DNA of 64,000 bases, from the NCBI GenBank assembly GCA_033085395.1, contig JANQBS010000002.1, positions 434,001-498,000 on the forward strand. Reading direction: 5' to 3'. The notes below the pieces were generated by a model, which did no database searches, was not told the origin of the DNA, and saw only the letters and a list, made by a program, of their open reading frames with translations. Source of the DNA: Xanthoparmelia taractica. Lineage: Eukaryota; Ascomycota; Lecanoromycetes; Lecanorales; Parmeliaceae. A program made the translations under genes and the position numbers. Of the stretch, positions 10,886 to 22,747 are shown one piece after another (the first letter of the stretch is position 1; each line of letters begins with the position of its first letter).

Positions 10886-11910
10886 GCCTAAAACAAGCTC
10901 CCAGCAGAGATATAAGCCGTTTTGGTGTTGGCTTCCGTATGGGAAGTCTGTTGAATCATTGGGCCAGGAATGACAAAGTACTATGGCTAGTGACTCAGAG
11001 ACCGGTGTTTCTCGAAGAGGGCATCTGAGTGTACGTTTATCCCGTATTGATGATTGGGCTGCATCATGGTCTGAGGGCAGAAGAGAGGATGCCAAGGTTA
11101 GTGAAAACCTTCAATCATCTGGCAGGTCCTCTTTCCTCCTCCTTCATTCCATGTGCTCCACATCTTTCAATCCCTGCATCAGCTTCATCTCAGATCTAGA
11201 GGTGATTTTTCTCAAGCCTGAAGCATTTTTTATACTGCCGCAGGCTAATTAGACCAGCATCTGCAACTCGAGAGTAATAGTTGATTTGGACATGTACGAT
11301 GCACCTCCAGAACGCAAGGATTCCCCTTATGGTATATGGGAGAAATTCAGAGAGTCAGATGATTCTCAAAGTCCGTAATGCACCTTTCTAACATTTCACA
11401 CTCTGCAAGCATCACGCATAAATCACTATGTTGCATATGCAACTTGGTCCATTAATCGACCCATTCAGAACACCTTCTATTCCCATGTTCCCTTGAGTAA
11501 CGCCGCTTTGCTGCCAGGAGCCAATGCTCTTTTTCCCGCATTGTCGAAAGTTGAAAAGGCGATCAATTATATCATGATCTAAGTGCTAGAAAGGTCCGAA
11601 TGTCGAGCAGCATAGACCTCTATGCATCGTTATTGGCTTGGCTATCTGAGAGCAGAATTGTGCCCCGATATGCTGTATTCAACAAGGATCAGGGCAAGAT
11701 CTAGCTCGTGTTTGGAGTTGATGCTACTATCATATGATCGTGATGTGCTGTCTCTGCAGGTCTTACGAAAAGCTTACTTCCAGGTTGTGTCTATATATGA
11801 GTCCGCTCCTCCGTGAATTATATACATTATAGACATCAACCAAAAGCATTACAGAGAGGTCTTGAACCTAGTCAACCAGATCTTGGCATAGTCCAGTTCG
11901 ATCTACCACG
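10886..11910. other. Intergenic, no supported gene
   Basis: About 1 kb. An open frame from ATG 10983 (MASDSETGVSRRGHLSV) runs 89 codons but shows no recognisable family and its C-terminal half loses coding character, so it is not called. The remainder is AT-rich with many stops on both strands. Confidence 0.3.
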
Positions 11911-13047
11911 ATGATCATGCTATTACAGCTCCTTTTTTCATTTGGTGTAAAACTTGTCTTATGTGGTGGTCTCAAGGGATTTGAGGATTGCACCCCCAGT
12001 CGACAAACCTTCATAACGGTTCGTGTGACCTCTTGCTACCACGTCCTCAAAGGCAACCTCCTCACATCTATTAGCAAGCTTATAACGATGCTCTCGCACT
12101 TGCCCAAGTCAGTAAGTCCATTGACTGGAAATCACAAGCTCCCGTCGATTATTTCGGCTCGGCGCAGGACAACGAGAATTTCCGTTCTAGAATCACAAAG
12201 GCCCTCAATGCAGCTGCGGACTGGTCGAAAGGAGGACATGACATCCTCGTGCGTTGCGGTGGCGATACATGCGGATCGAAGAGGGGTGGAGGTTTACAAG
12301 GCGTGGTTGCCGGCTACGCGGAACACTATGACGAGAAAACAAAAACGCGAATGCCAATCATCGGCCTCTGCGAGCCTTTCTGGCAAGTTCCCACCATCGA
12401 GGAAGCGATAAGCCACTTGAAACTTAGCCTGGACAATCAACGCAACCTTGGCTACATGAAGATCTCTGACCATGCTTTTCTTCATGAAATGATGCACCTA
12501 TATGAAGTGTCCGGTCAAAACAACACGCTTGATGAAAGTATGGAGCCATCTCTTTCTATGTCATTTTCCCTGAGACATAGATCGTTGCACAAACAATACT
12601 AACCAGCCTTCATTTTCTATTAGTCCACGACCAACTACTTTGCACGCGGCCTAGGAAGGTTTTCGCCTATGGTTCACAAAATACAAGACTGCTAGCAAAA
12701 GGAGGCACGAAAGGCGCTCGACGAGCAAGTGTAAACGGTTCGTCTTCCCGCCCCAGAAATCCGCGCACCGTCTAGATCAGAGCATCTTATTTACTAATGC
12801 CACCCCAACAGCCGACAATTACGCATGGTACGCCACGGCCGTCTACTTCCACGACCTCTTCGGCGTGTATGCCGACGGGCCGGCCCTGCCCAAGGACGCC
12901 TGCCCTGCTCCGGCCCCGGATCCGGCAGGAGAGTCGATGGACGTGGAGATCAATATTGATGGTACGGTGAAGAATCCGGAGGTTGAAGACGACGCTCCGT
13001 TCAGGCCGCCACAGGTGCCGGTGCCACGTCCGAGGCCACCCATGTAG
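11911..13047 (+). CDS. Secreted aspzincin-like (M35 / lysine-specific metallo-endopeptidase fold) protease
   Basis: The spliced product is 306 residues from four exons: 11911-12018, 12075-12537, 12624-12737 and 12812-13047. All three introns have GT-AG ends and the frame is exact. The N-terminus MIMLLQLLFSFGVKLVLCGG looks like a signal peptide. The second exon carries the zinc motif HEMMH (His173, Glu174, His177) in DHAFLHEMMHLYE. The fourth exon begins ADNYAWYATAVYFHDLFG, whose Asp (about 230) fits the third ligand of the HExxH plus Asp aspzincin arrangement. The C-terminus is Pro-rich and acidic (PAPAPDP, PVPRPRPP) and probably disordered. Fungal relatives are extracellular proteases, sometimes allergens or virulence-associated. 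The first intron is supported by the family pattern QAYNDALALA directly after the splice. The gene looks intact. Confidence 0.78.
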
Positions 13048-16000
13048 TGGATTTTAAGCGCGTCCCGGCGCGAATTCTTGACGTCTTCGAGATTCGCTGG
13101 AAGTAGGATGGGCGGAACTTCTTGTCGCTTGGATTGAGGCTTCGAGAGTATCTGTGGATTTGTGGGACAATTGTGTCAAGTATGTTTATGGCTCCTCTGG
13201 CTCGGGTGTGCTCAGCCATAAAAAGCAGCTTCGTACTTCAAGTACAGAAATGACAGTGTTTACGTTATCCCTAGAATCGTGGAAAAATTCGCAGTCTACA
13301 AAATAAAACCCTTTCAACACAAAGACATCGTGCGACCACATGTTCATAAAGCTATGCTACATCAAATTACTTCCTCTCCTGTGCGAGACGTACGTACTAA
13401 GCTGGATCAAGAGCACCTTACTATTTAGCTCCTGCAAAAAGGAATATAGCGACACAAGTATCTCGTGAGATACCTTATTTGCTAAACCTCGCAGCTTCCT
13501 AGTTTCTGATGGCGCACTCAATGTTGGATACGCATAGATACCTAGCGCGTCCTCCGCGACGGTCTTTTCTGCGAAACCAACTGAATGTCTCCATACCGGT
13601 CTTTAATACTGGTAGACCGTCAGAGTGCGAGGATAGGAACTGTCCGCGTCGGGTTTACCAAAATCTCGCGATTTGCCAGTTTCGTCTGTAACCCCGCAGT
13701 GCGCCGCGACTGCCCCCACATGCGTGTTTGTAACAAATATGGCTGGCTGTAGGTTCATGACATCGTTTGGGGTTTCCATCGCCGTTAGACTCCGCAGTGT
13801 TGCGATATGTTATACATGTCAAAATTCGGCAGATGTTAAGAGACTGACTCCCGATTCTTCCGCCTGGCCGCTGTGGCTTACACCGTTCCATTTCCATAAC
13901 CAGTCGAAACGTGGTCATTTGAATACTGCCGTCCCGCTGGCACATATCTCCCAGGCGTCTAGCTCGCTGGGCGACCTCAATCAACGATCAACTGTTCGAC
14001 GACAGCATCAGGTACTAGGGGCATACTATATCGTACGCTAAATAAACGTTTTTCAGCGCTGGCAGAGTCGAGAGAAGTCTTCTGTACAACCTTACCTTGG
14101 CTTTGTCCTTGAGTTGCTGGTTCTCATTGTTGTTTTGGTATAAAGGGGTCTTGTGGTTATGATTACGGGCACTGAAATCTGATATTCGTTAGAACACACG
14201 CTGCGGATCTCGATGTTTTATGGAAACATCGCCTTGTGTGACGTCGATCGATTACATTAGGGGTAATTAGTTCGGGATCTAGATCCATCACCACTTTTGG
14301 CCTTGCCGGCGCAGCTGTGTCTGGGGATTGTCTTTCGGTGTCAGTATTGGCTGTGGATGTTTTGGCCCGAGTCAGCGGAGATACCTTGTCAGGCTTCTCT
14401 GATGTGACCGTCTGACCTTTTGCTCGTGTCGTATGCTGCTGGAGCTGCCATTTAGACTAACATTAAAATAACATAGATAAGGACCCGTCATATTTCTAAT
14501 CTGCCGACGGTCGCTCGTTGGCCCGCGCTCTTGCAAATGATACCAGTGATTACTGAGAGCTTGATGGACTATGACCTCTCCGGGGCCTTTGGATAGCGAG
14601 AAGAAAGAAGAGTCTCTCGTCAATGTCAAACGACCTTGGTTGCAAGCAAGTTCAGGACTAAGATAAATATCTTTAGGTGATGGTAAGACTGCAAGATATC
14701 ATACTCGTAATCGGACGTGCTACTTGGTTGCTACTGGGATACGATATTAGTATATAACTTAGAATGCAAGTGCAAAGGGTGCTGACATCTTCCTTTGGAA
14801 TTCCATATAGTCCTCTTCCATTTGTATCGAGCTTGGATGCAGCTCCCTCTGCCTTTTCGAGATCATGCTCTAAGTTCGAGGTCTGTCAGTGGTAACGGGT
14901 TCTGAGGTGGACGGGTGCACTGTAAACAGTGGTATAACTTCCGAGTGGATATGGGGTTTTTATGGATATATACGAGAGTCAGCAGTAGGCTTGGCCTGTA
15001 GAGTTTGTTTGGGCATCCGCTGCCAGCTTTGTGGATGTCCGATCCGGCTCCAATGTGAATACGCACCATGCTTCCCGAAGTCGCTTTTAGAAAGTTCAGT
15101 GGCAGGAAGACCAGGATACACGCTGGTTAAGTGTTCACAATCGGCCATTCCGCGTGAGTGTTTTATTCAGCCCGGTCTTGTGATCTCGTGTTTTTGAACA
15201 TTGTACCCCCATTATTGCAATTATATATTGCACGATTGATCTTTCGCTTCAGATCTCGATGCTGAATTGTCACATCTTCTTCCGTGATATATAAGTGCAA
15301 GGGTGGCTGTCCAAAAGTAATTGGGAGCCGGTGAATCTTGTTCTTGAATCAATTGGTTGACGGTCGTATCAAGGCGGACTTGACAAGTGACACTATCGCG
15401 AGACCCCTGAGAAAGTAAACACTCGAGACGCTTGGGGAAATTTTTGCAATTGATGATGACGTCCTTCCCGCGTATGTAGTAGGGGACAACAGTGGCTGCC
15501 ACCGCAGCGGTGGAATACATACAGAAAGAATAAAAACTGCTAGTATCTAGGCAAATTTTGGGAATCTGAGATCGCAATGCACATACGAACGGCTTGGATT
15601 CCGAGAATGGGCACCAGAGGATTGGGAAGACTTGAAAGGACCTCCTTCCAGGTTCCTCCTTCCACGCCTCCGTAGCAACACTGGAGCGCCCCGCGACTAA
15701 GTAACCGACGCAAGAGAAGGGGCGAAAGAAGACATAAGAAAAAGAACGAGAAGTTATGATAAGTGAGAAGCTAGGTATAATGGGAGACCGAGAAACCCAG
15801 GCGAAACGGAAACACGAGGTATTGCGCTTCCGAATGATTGCTTTGCGAAGTCTGAGAACATGTAGAGAATGGAACTGCAAAGTCAGCAATCTCTCACTCG
15901 CTATGGCGATCTAATTCGGCAACAAGAACCTTTGGGGGCATCTTGTCGCATCCCAGCCGCACTTTACGTCAAAATATAGGCAGTCATCCAGACGCCGGGA

Positions 16001-16899
16001 ACGCTATGGCCCAAGTCAACAAGCAAGATTTTGTCAACTATTAGGGTGAGAAGCCGACTGTTGAAGACAAGACCCTTGCGGTTAAGCATATGACAATTTT
16101 ATGCATATGACTAGTCAGGTAGCGAATTTCGGAGGAGGAAGCGCACTGATGGTAGCCCATATCTATAAGCTCCTGATATGCAGACAAAACACTCCTTAGG
16201 ACATTTTTCCCCTAAATATCCGGGCGGATTTCTGATCACTTCACATCTTGGGGCGCACTATCTTCGTCTCCCCATCAGCGTCCGTCTCTTTGTGATCCTA
16301 AAACCGCTTGGGAATATAGAGAATCAAGTAGACCATTAGAAGTGCTTGTGTCGACAAGGAAAACTTAGCGTCACTGAATCCTCCATCAAGACCGTGACTT
16401 CTTCGCCAGATGAGGGCTCTCAGGTGCGGCGTGCTTTAGAGCAGAGATTAACCCACTACCCTTGCTGCCTCGAAGTTTTCGAAAAGCCTTGCCTAACTTT
16501 TTCGCCTGCCTCTTTTCACCCTTTCCGCCTTTTGTGTTATTACCCTATAACATGGCAACTGGCCGTAACAGTTATTATCTGTCGAACATATAAATACTCT
16601 CTCGACTTCTGCAACGAGGACTGGGTCACTGAGTTTTCCCGGGAAACGCTCTGTCCTTGCCTCGAGCGCCTGGTACGTGAATCACTCACAACTTTACGGA
16701 TTGGGTAGAACATTATCAACGCGTCAAAAATACTCTAGTATTATAATGTAGTGACATTAAGACCAATAACGGTAAGTTGTCCTAAAGTCACACATGACGA
16801 TTCCTGTAGTGGTGTGGTGGCATATCGAAGCTCCACTGCTGACGATTCCTGAAGCAAGGGCTTCCGTGCACCTAGAGGGACACATTTAACAAGACAAAA
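13048..16899. other. Gene-poor block, no intact gene recognised
   Basis: About 3.9 kb in which open frames are short, occur on both strands and resemble no family. The longest is 222 codons on the minus strand at 15221-15889; it has erratic composition and no ATG-linked domain. A short direct repeat, GCATATGAC, occurs twice near 16086-16110. Together with the relics on either side, this block looks like decayed sequence. Confidence 0.35.
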
Positions 16900-17720
16900 A
16901 CCCTTGGAGAAAGCTGACCATGTTAAACATCGATGTCATAATTTTCCCGTTTATTCCCTATACGAGCACCAAAGTTCTCCATATACTTATCAGGGAGAAG
17001 CAGAACCCAGGCGTTGATAAGGTCATCAGCAAACCAGACATTGGGCAGGAGGTCCTGGATTTGTGTGAACTTGTGTTGATCTGTCGACTTTTGCAGATAA
17101 CGGATATTTCCATCTGAAGACTGAAGTTGCTGAAGTCTCGAAGGTAAATGGTATATTAGTCAAAAATGGAAGCTTCCCCTAATATCGTGAACTAAAGGGT
17201 ATCGACGATGTCAGAGCACTATCTGTTGGATATTGTTTCGACCGGAACGCTGTAACTCCAAAGCAAAGTCTTGAACACCTTTCTCAGGTATGATTGTCCT
17301 GTGCGACTCACCCAGGCCAACGAGTCTGAGAGACGGAGGAATCGTAAATATGATACCATCATCCTTGTCTCATCTGAACGGCCAGATTACGTTCTACAAA
17401 ATGCTTCAAGTCAGCCCGGAAGAGTCGAAGTCTGTTCGAATTCTTCTTACATTTTGTTTCAATAGGCCGTTCACAAGCCACAATTCGAAAAAGCTCTCCT
17501 TCGAAATTCTCGAATTAGCTTCGGAAAAACAGTTTCAAGAAATACGGGCGACAAAATCGCAGCCGCAGGGGACCAGCTCATTGTTCTTAGATCCATCTAG
17601 AACATCCTCGCCCTTTGGCATCTCCTGCGAAATATTAGAAATAAGTCGAAATGGACATCCTCGAACAGACTTACGTTGACCCCTTCTACATGAAAAGCAT
17701 TCGGCAAACCCCGCCTTCTA
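16900..17720 (-). pseudogene. Decayed coding fragment with a Ulp1 (C48)-like motif
   Basis: Read on the minus strand, this stretch gives protein-like segments broken by stops. One is GIIFTIPPSLRLVGLGESHR (about 17330) followed by LELQRSGRNNIQQIV. After further stops comes IQDLLPNVWFADDLINAWVL (about 17030). The WxxDxxIN pattern in the last is what starts the catalytic region of Ulp1/SENP cysteine proteases. The downstream His and Cys blocks could not be found, so the assignment rests on one motif. It may be a relic of a host gene or of a transposon-borne Ulp1 domain. Confidence 0.25.
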
Positions 17721-17878
17721 AGATTTCAAGCTGTTTGAAGATGATTCGAAAATCTCGAAATCTCCGCGATTCTCATACCGCCAGTAGTCACCAGCACGTA
17801 ATTCAAGTTCAATTTCCAGCGACAGATTCGAGTGAGCTTCGATCTATTCGAATTTTGATACCTTAGATTTTTTCGAAC

Positions 17879-18724
17879 TTACCGGCTTTTTGGCCTAGTG
17901 GAACTGCCAAATATTTTGACGGCAAGGACGGCTTGAGTCATTCGAACTACTGGAACCGGAGAGAGACGTCTTCGAAGTGTTCGAGGTGGACTTGCTGTCC
18001 CAACTGTCAGGACTCCGTAAAGCCCAGGAGCGGCGGCAGCGATAGTACCCAAGGGTGGTGCGGAAAAATGAGAAGGAAAAGGACCCGAGGAGATAGCGCA
18101 TGGGGCTGTGTCCTCGCACGAGAGCTGCAAACCCAATGACATTTCTTGTAGTGCTGACAGGATTTCGAGGAAAACCCTCGCAGATGTGGATTGCAAATCC
18201 TGTAAAGCCTTGGCTAATGTAACATTAGCTGACACCTCGAAGGCAAATCTGGACATTGAGAAATGAGCTATGTGCGTAGCTCCTGCTGCAGGACACTCAA
18301 ATCAGAGCCGATGCGAAGTAGCAAGAGTGCGGTTATTTGCTGCAATGCCCACACTTTTCTCTGCAATACTTCCATTATTCGACAGTGCTTGGTTCTTAAG
18401 AGCAGATTTTTCAAAAGCCCGATTGACATCTGCCAGTGTGAATGGCATATGTACCGGCGCAAGGATAACTCCAGCCGCAATGAACACGAGCCTTCTATCC
18501 CAGACAAATAATATCCAGAATCTCTCATCTGAATGCTGTGTTGATCGATGAAGGCTGGTAAGCAGAATCAGTGCAAAATTGCACATGTTTTGGAGCAATT
18601 GATGAAACGTCAGCGCAGAAGGTGACTCGCATGATGCCGTGTATATGGATCTGATAGTCTTGACTAAGCTCAGAGGTAATGGAAGGAAGAGATCGAAACG
18701 TAATTTTATTTGTATACCTCGCAA
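17879..18724 (-). pseudogene. Unidentified coding-like stretch interrupted by one stop
   Basis: Two minus-strand open segments (18302-18724 and 17879-18256) lie in the same frame, separated by a TGA at the 18302 end and 45 bases of open sequence. They read DVNRAFEKSALKNQALSNNG and then MSRFAFEVSANVTLAKALQD with LQSTSARVFLEILSALQEM. The amphipathic helical character resembles the N-terminal regions of fungal STAND or ankyrin proteins, but no family is recognised. A second frame is open over part of the same DNA, so this may be chance. Confidence 0.2.
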
Positions 18725-18730
18725 AGATAT

Positions 18731-20024
18731 CTTTGAAGATGCACCTTCATAAGATGATGTTTTTACTCTGAGAATATGCTTTGCAAAGACTGCTTAAATG
18801 ACATCGGAGTTACTGTTATCAAATGTGTGATCGTTCGTAGTAAGAACGAAACGATTGGCCTGCTGAAAAATGTAAGATCGCAATAAAGATCATGAGATAA
18901 ATCATCTCCAGGAGGTGAGCAATGAGCTGCTTGTCCCAGCAGAGCATAAACCATAACTCTGTCCATCCGATTTGCGCCTAGGGAGATTGGACGACTTGTG
19001 GACTTGGAGCTTTGGCTTATAATTCCCCATTTGGAGCTTCACCGAGTACAAGGAAAGAAGAAAACGTAGATGAAAGACACCAGTAAGCGAAGCTGTCCAA
19101 TTATATGTAAGTGAAACACCAATACACATTATTCATCCTGAAGTGACAGGAGCTACAAAGCTGACACGAACCCGGTTTGATTTCTCTTGTTGAGTTCTGG
19201 CCCAGGAGCGTGTACGCTGAAAAGTATGGATTGAGGAGATTCGTCGACCGAAGTCCTGGATATCGTGATCTAGGTCAGAGTGAGGATTGGCCTGTGAAAT
19301 GTCACGTTATTCTGGATAGTACGAGTACTTCTCTTTTAATAGCCGGTGTCTGTAACATTGAATTCAAGTCTCATGGTTGCCAAGCAGGCAACAAGTTTTC
19401 AAGCAACCTTTGTCGACAGAAAGTGTTGAGGTGAACTGATATAGCACGAGATGTCATGTCTATCTGAGCCTCTTATCGCAAATTTCCTGGAGATGAAGAA
19501 TGTCTGAAATTTCCAAGATCAAGTCCTACATTTCGGAAATGCTTGTAGCTTTTCGGTAAGTGACGTGGAAGGGTGAACTCCTTCGTGGATGGAGTCAATC
19601 ACCAGGAAGTCCTTTCAGTCTGTGCTAGTGCCCTGAAACGCCCAAATCTGAACGGTAATCTGACGGCTCGATCTCAGGCACCCAGCGTGTTACTGCATTC
19701 GTCTCAAGGCCTGTTGCTCTTGCCTTCTTCTCCACCACGGACGACAAATTCAGCATTGAACAAAGCTTATTGTCTTTTTCATCTGTTGACAGGAAGTAGT
19801 TGTTCCGACTCGCTTTTGCTGTGTCACCGTTGAGTAGGCATAGATGTAGGCTTGAGTCTGCTTGTCACCCTAGAACGGACGCGGCTAGGTCACTCACTCT
19901 AGATGGCTAAAGCAAAAGATTCTGTGGCAGAAGTTTCATAAGCTCACTGATTCACATAGTGACTCTTGGCCGCTGGTAAGCTCGATGAGATAGGGGACCA
20001 AAGACTTAACGTACAGCAGCTGCT
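18731..20024. other. Gene-poor block continued
   Basis: About 1.3 kb. An 85-codon plus-strand frame at 19177-19434 and several shorter ones exist, but none has recognisable motifs or splice partners. Nothing is supported here. Confidence 0.3.
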
Positions 20025-20445
20025 ATGATAAGCCAGTCGTCACACCATAGAGCTATCTTTGAAATACAGCGTGCCACAAAGCGAAGAGAAACGAAAATAA
20101 GCCTCAAGTGTCACATAGATACTAAAGCATCTAACAATTGCACTTGTTTCGTAACATCAATAATTGACCCTGGGTCGAGCGGCCGGAAGGATTCGACAAT
20201 GACATCGGAGCGAATGTGATTTTTGGGTATCTTTTGACTGACTATGGAGATGGATAGAAGTAAAGTAGTAGAAATACATCGAGAGCGTGAGGAAGGGTGC
20301 GAGAGATGGGAATCTTGATATTGAGTCATTCAAGGCTCCAGCAACTTGAGCTATGCGTCCTGCTGCAGACATGCACTCCTCTTGCACATGTGTGGATCGC
20401 CGCGCGAATCAATTACGATGGAATTGATACGTACGAGATTCTGGA
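20025..20445 (-). pseudogene. Possible relic of a Zn2Cys6-type transcription factor C-terminal region
   Basis: The minus-strand segment HVQEECMSAAGRIAQVAGAL with PSLAPFLTLSMYF (20387 down to about 20270) resembles the conserved helix pair in the fungal-specific transcription factor middle homology region (an aA..IA.....pFL.F.lf pattern). It is preceded by QFHRN and a stop, and followed by a frame change to SDVIVESFRPLD. No zinc cluster was found upstream. The resemblance is suggestive only. Confidence 0.22.
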
Positions 20446-21825
20446 CCAGATCGCAGACATTGCTTCGTTCATCGCACCAACACTTCGAGACTTCTCACCC
20501 TGCTCTTGTACTCTCTTGAGGCTTTCTCAAAGCAGCGGCAGTCTTGAGGCACGGAGATTTCTTTTTCCACTTTTGTTCCGAGGTCCAACATAGACTTCAT
20601 CCTGCACGATTCATTTCGTCCGAAAAAGCATGCAAGATTGGAAAGGACCTTCTTGGGTGCTGCTCTTGTCGACTTTTTATTGGGTTGACCGCTTCAACGA
20701 CCTTGCTCAAGTCGAGCAGACGTTGTTGCTGTTAAGGAGGTCATCTGCGCTGAAGGATCGCCTTTTTGAGTTAGAGAGCGGAGCATAGCTTATACTCACG
20801 TCCATTCTGGCCATCAAGTTATCATATTTGTTCTTCAAACCCAGAAAAGAATTATCGAAGAATGAGAACTCAGGTCCGCGGTTCTGCAGTTTGAAATGCT
20901 TCCACTGTCAATTTCAATGGCACCTGACACCATTCGTACATGCCACATCAACTGATGCAGAGTATAGTAGCAACACTTAGTATGAAACATGATCGTGGAA
21001 CATTCCTTCGATGAGTAGAGACCTAGTCGGAGATATGAACACAGATGACGAGAAGATCGCTATGACAAGACAGCAGAGGCATGTCATGGCTCCTGTGCCA
21101 TGGATGGAATTTGCCCCTGGTATTGGCAGGGCTGCCAGCAGCAATGGAAGATATAGAAAGGCAGATAGACACACGAGAAGGCTGTACTAAACACACCGGC
21201 CGCGGTCGTACTTGGACAGCAGCGTGCTCAAGATTATTGTCTACTTTCGCTGAGTCTCTGAGCATCAGCTTTGAAGAAGATCCTGTGGGACCGAGCGTGC
21301 AAGCCATCAAGAGAGGGTAGGTACATAGTAATGATCATCTGTCCAATGATGTATATTACATGGGCTCAAGATGCTGTTCACGGACTTCACGCTTCTGGGC
21401 CGGAATCAGCCGAAGATTAGCCGACCCAATGACGCTCGCAGCGGACGACACCTAGGAAGAGCAGATGGCAGCAACATGGCAGTCTGTTATTCTGTTCCCT
21501 GTATACTTCCGTACCCTCGAATTCTCCCACAAGCACGAACAGAAGATAATCCCCCCGCAAACCGGCTGCCTTATCGGTCAAAGGCGCAGGATCTCACGCA
21601 CACTACCTCGTGCCGAATCTCTGGCCGCTCATGGGCTGAACAAGCGATCTAGACTCCATTTGCCACCAGAAATCATGACCGTCGCAATCTCAATGCGCAT
21701 CCTGCATTGTGTGATGAAATGCGCTCATCGTCAGCAGTGACTCCCCAACATATATCTACAACTTCCTAAACTCTCATCAATTGCCTTCAAACCCCTTATA
21801 TACACAACTACTAGACACACAAACA
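20446..21825. other. Intergenic, possible upstream remnants of the transcription-factor relic
   Basis: About 1.4 kb. The minus strand has broken open segments such as RGPEFSFFDNSFLGLKNKYD (about 20840) but no continuous frame. The last 100 bp before 21826 is pyrimidine-rich and includes CTCTCATCAA and TATATACACAAC, a plausible promoter for the Pro-rich gene. Confidence 0.3.
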
Positions 21826-22422
21826 ATGGCCCCAGAACCCGACACCCTCCCCCTCCTTCCACCCCCCGCAAACGACCTCCCTCCCCCCTTCTCCTCCCAC
21901 CCCGACTTCTCCACCCCGGCACTCCATCACCCCACACGCCTCCACTCCGCCCCAGCCGTCCTCCCACCAACCAGCTCCTCCCCCACCACCCCCTTCCGCC
22001 CACCCCGCAGCACCCTAACCCAGCAAACCCTCCTCTACTCAACAACAGACACGGAAGATGAGGACAACGCCTCCCTACTGCTGCCGCCTGCCTACACCCC
22101 CGCCGCGCGCTACCACGGCCATGCGAGTGAAGAGGAGTATTTGGCCGCGTTGAGGGCGTGGGCGGAGGAGAAGCTGTATATGCGGCCCGGGGATAAGAGC
22201 GCGCTGGTGGGGTTTTATGGGGGGGAGACTATGAGGGAGAGGATTGCGAGGGGGCCGCCGCCTTTGAGGTTGGGGAGGAAGAAGGGGGTGGTGAGAGAGG
22301 GAGATGGTGGAAGGGAGGGGAACGTGGAGGGGGAGGTGGTGAGGGAGCAGGAAATGGAAGGGGAGAAGAGGCGGAGGAGAAGTAGTATTGGGAATTGGCT
22401 TAGTCGGAAGAGGATGAGTTGA
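21826..22422 (+). CDS. Pro-rich, basic-tailed hypothetical protein (198 aa)
   Basis: A single-exon frame from ATG 21826 (MAPEPDTLPLLPPPANDLPP). The N-terminal 100 residues are rich in Pro, Ser and Thr and probably disordered. A conserved-looking block, ASEEEYLAALRAWAEEKLYM, sits at residues about 100-125, and the tail is highly charged and basic (EGEKRRRRSSIGNWLSRKR). No signal peptide or membrane helix is present. I recognise no named family, although short proteins with a SEEEYLAALRAW-type block look typical of filamentous ascomycetes. The GC-rich, strongly biased third positions support real coding. The arginine-rich end could be a nuclear localisation signal; this is inference. Confidence 0.65.
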   Translation: MAPEPDTLPLLPPPANDLPPPFSSHPDFSTPALHHPTRLHSAPAVLPPTSSSPTTPFRPPRSTLTQQTLLYSTTDTEDEDNASLLLPPAYTPAARYHGHASEEEYLAALRAWAEEKLYMRPGDKSALVGFYGGETMRERIARGPPPLRLGRKKGVVREGDGGREGNVEGEVVREQEMEGEKRRRRSSIGNWLSRKRMS

Positions 22423-22747
22423 TGGTTGTTCAAGAATGCTGATTTGGGATTGGTGGTGTTGGTGATGTGGATGGGTCTATTAGGTTTGTATGGCGCTTTC
22501 CGTTTCTATTTGTATGCATTTACGATAACATGATCGAGGTTCAGCATTGTTCTGCCTGGCGCCAAGGTGATTTGCACACAGGTCTTGACTGCGCACAGTG
22601 GCGGGAGCTTAAAACTTTTACTACTTTAGGAAAGCGTATAAGACGCTTTGCTCATCCGCAATACTTTCCCTGACAGGCGTTGTCACTCGCTTCACTCTCT
22701 CTGTAACCCCCTCTCTCCCAGTCTCATTCCCATTCCTTCATTTGAAC
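22423..22747. other. Spacer upstream of the RING/cyclin-fold gene
   Basis: 325 bp with no gene. The part before the next start (22680-22745) is CT-rich (CACTCTCTCTGTAACCCCCT), a likely promoter or 5' UTR. Confidence 0.35.

Noticed and set aside
15221..15889. 222-codon minus-strand open frame
   Set aside because: No ATG-proximal coding character, no domain, biased residue runs; the opposite strand is also partly open. Treated as chance within decayed sequence.
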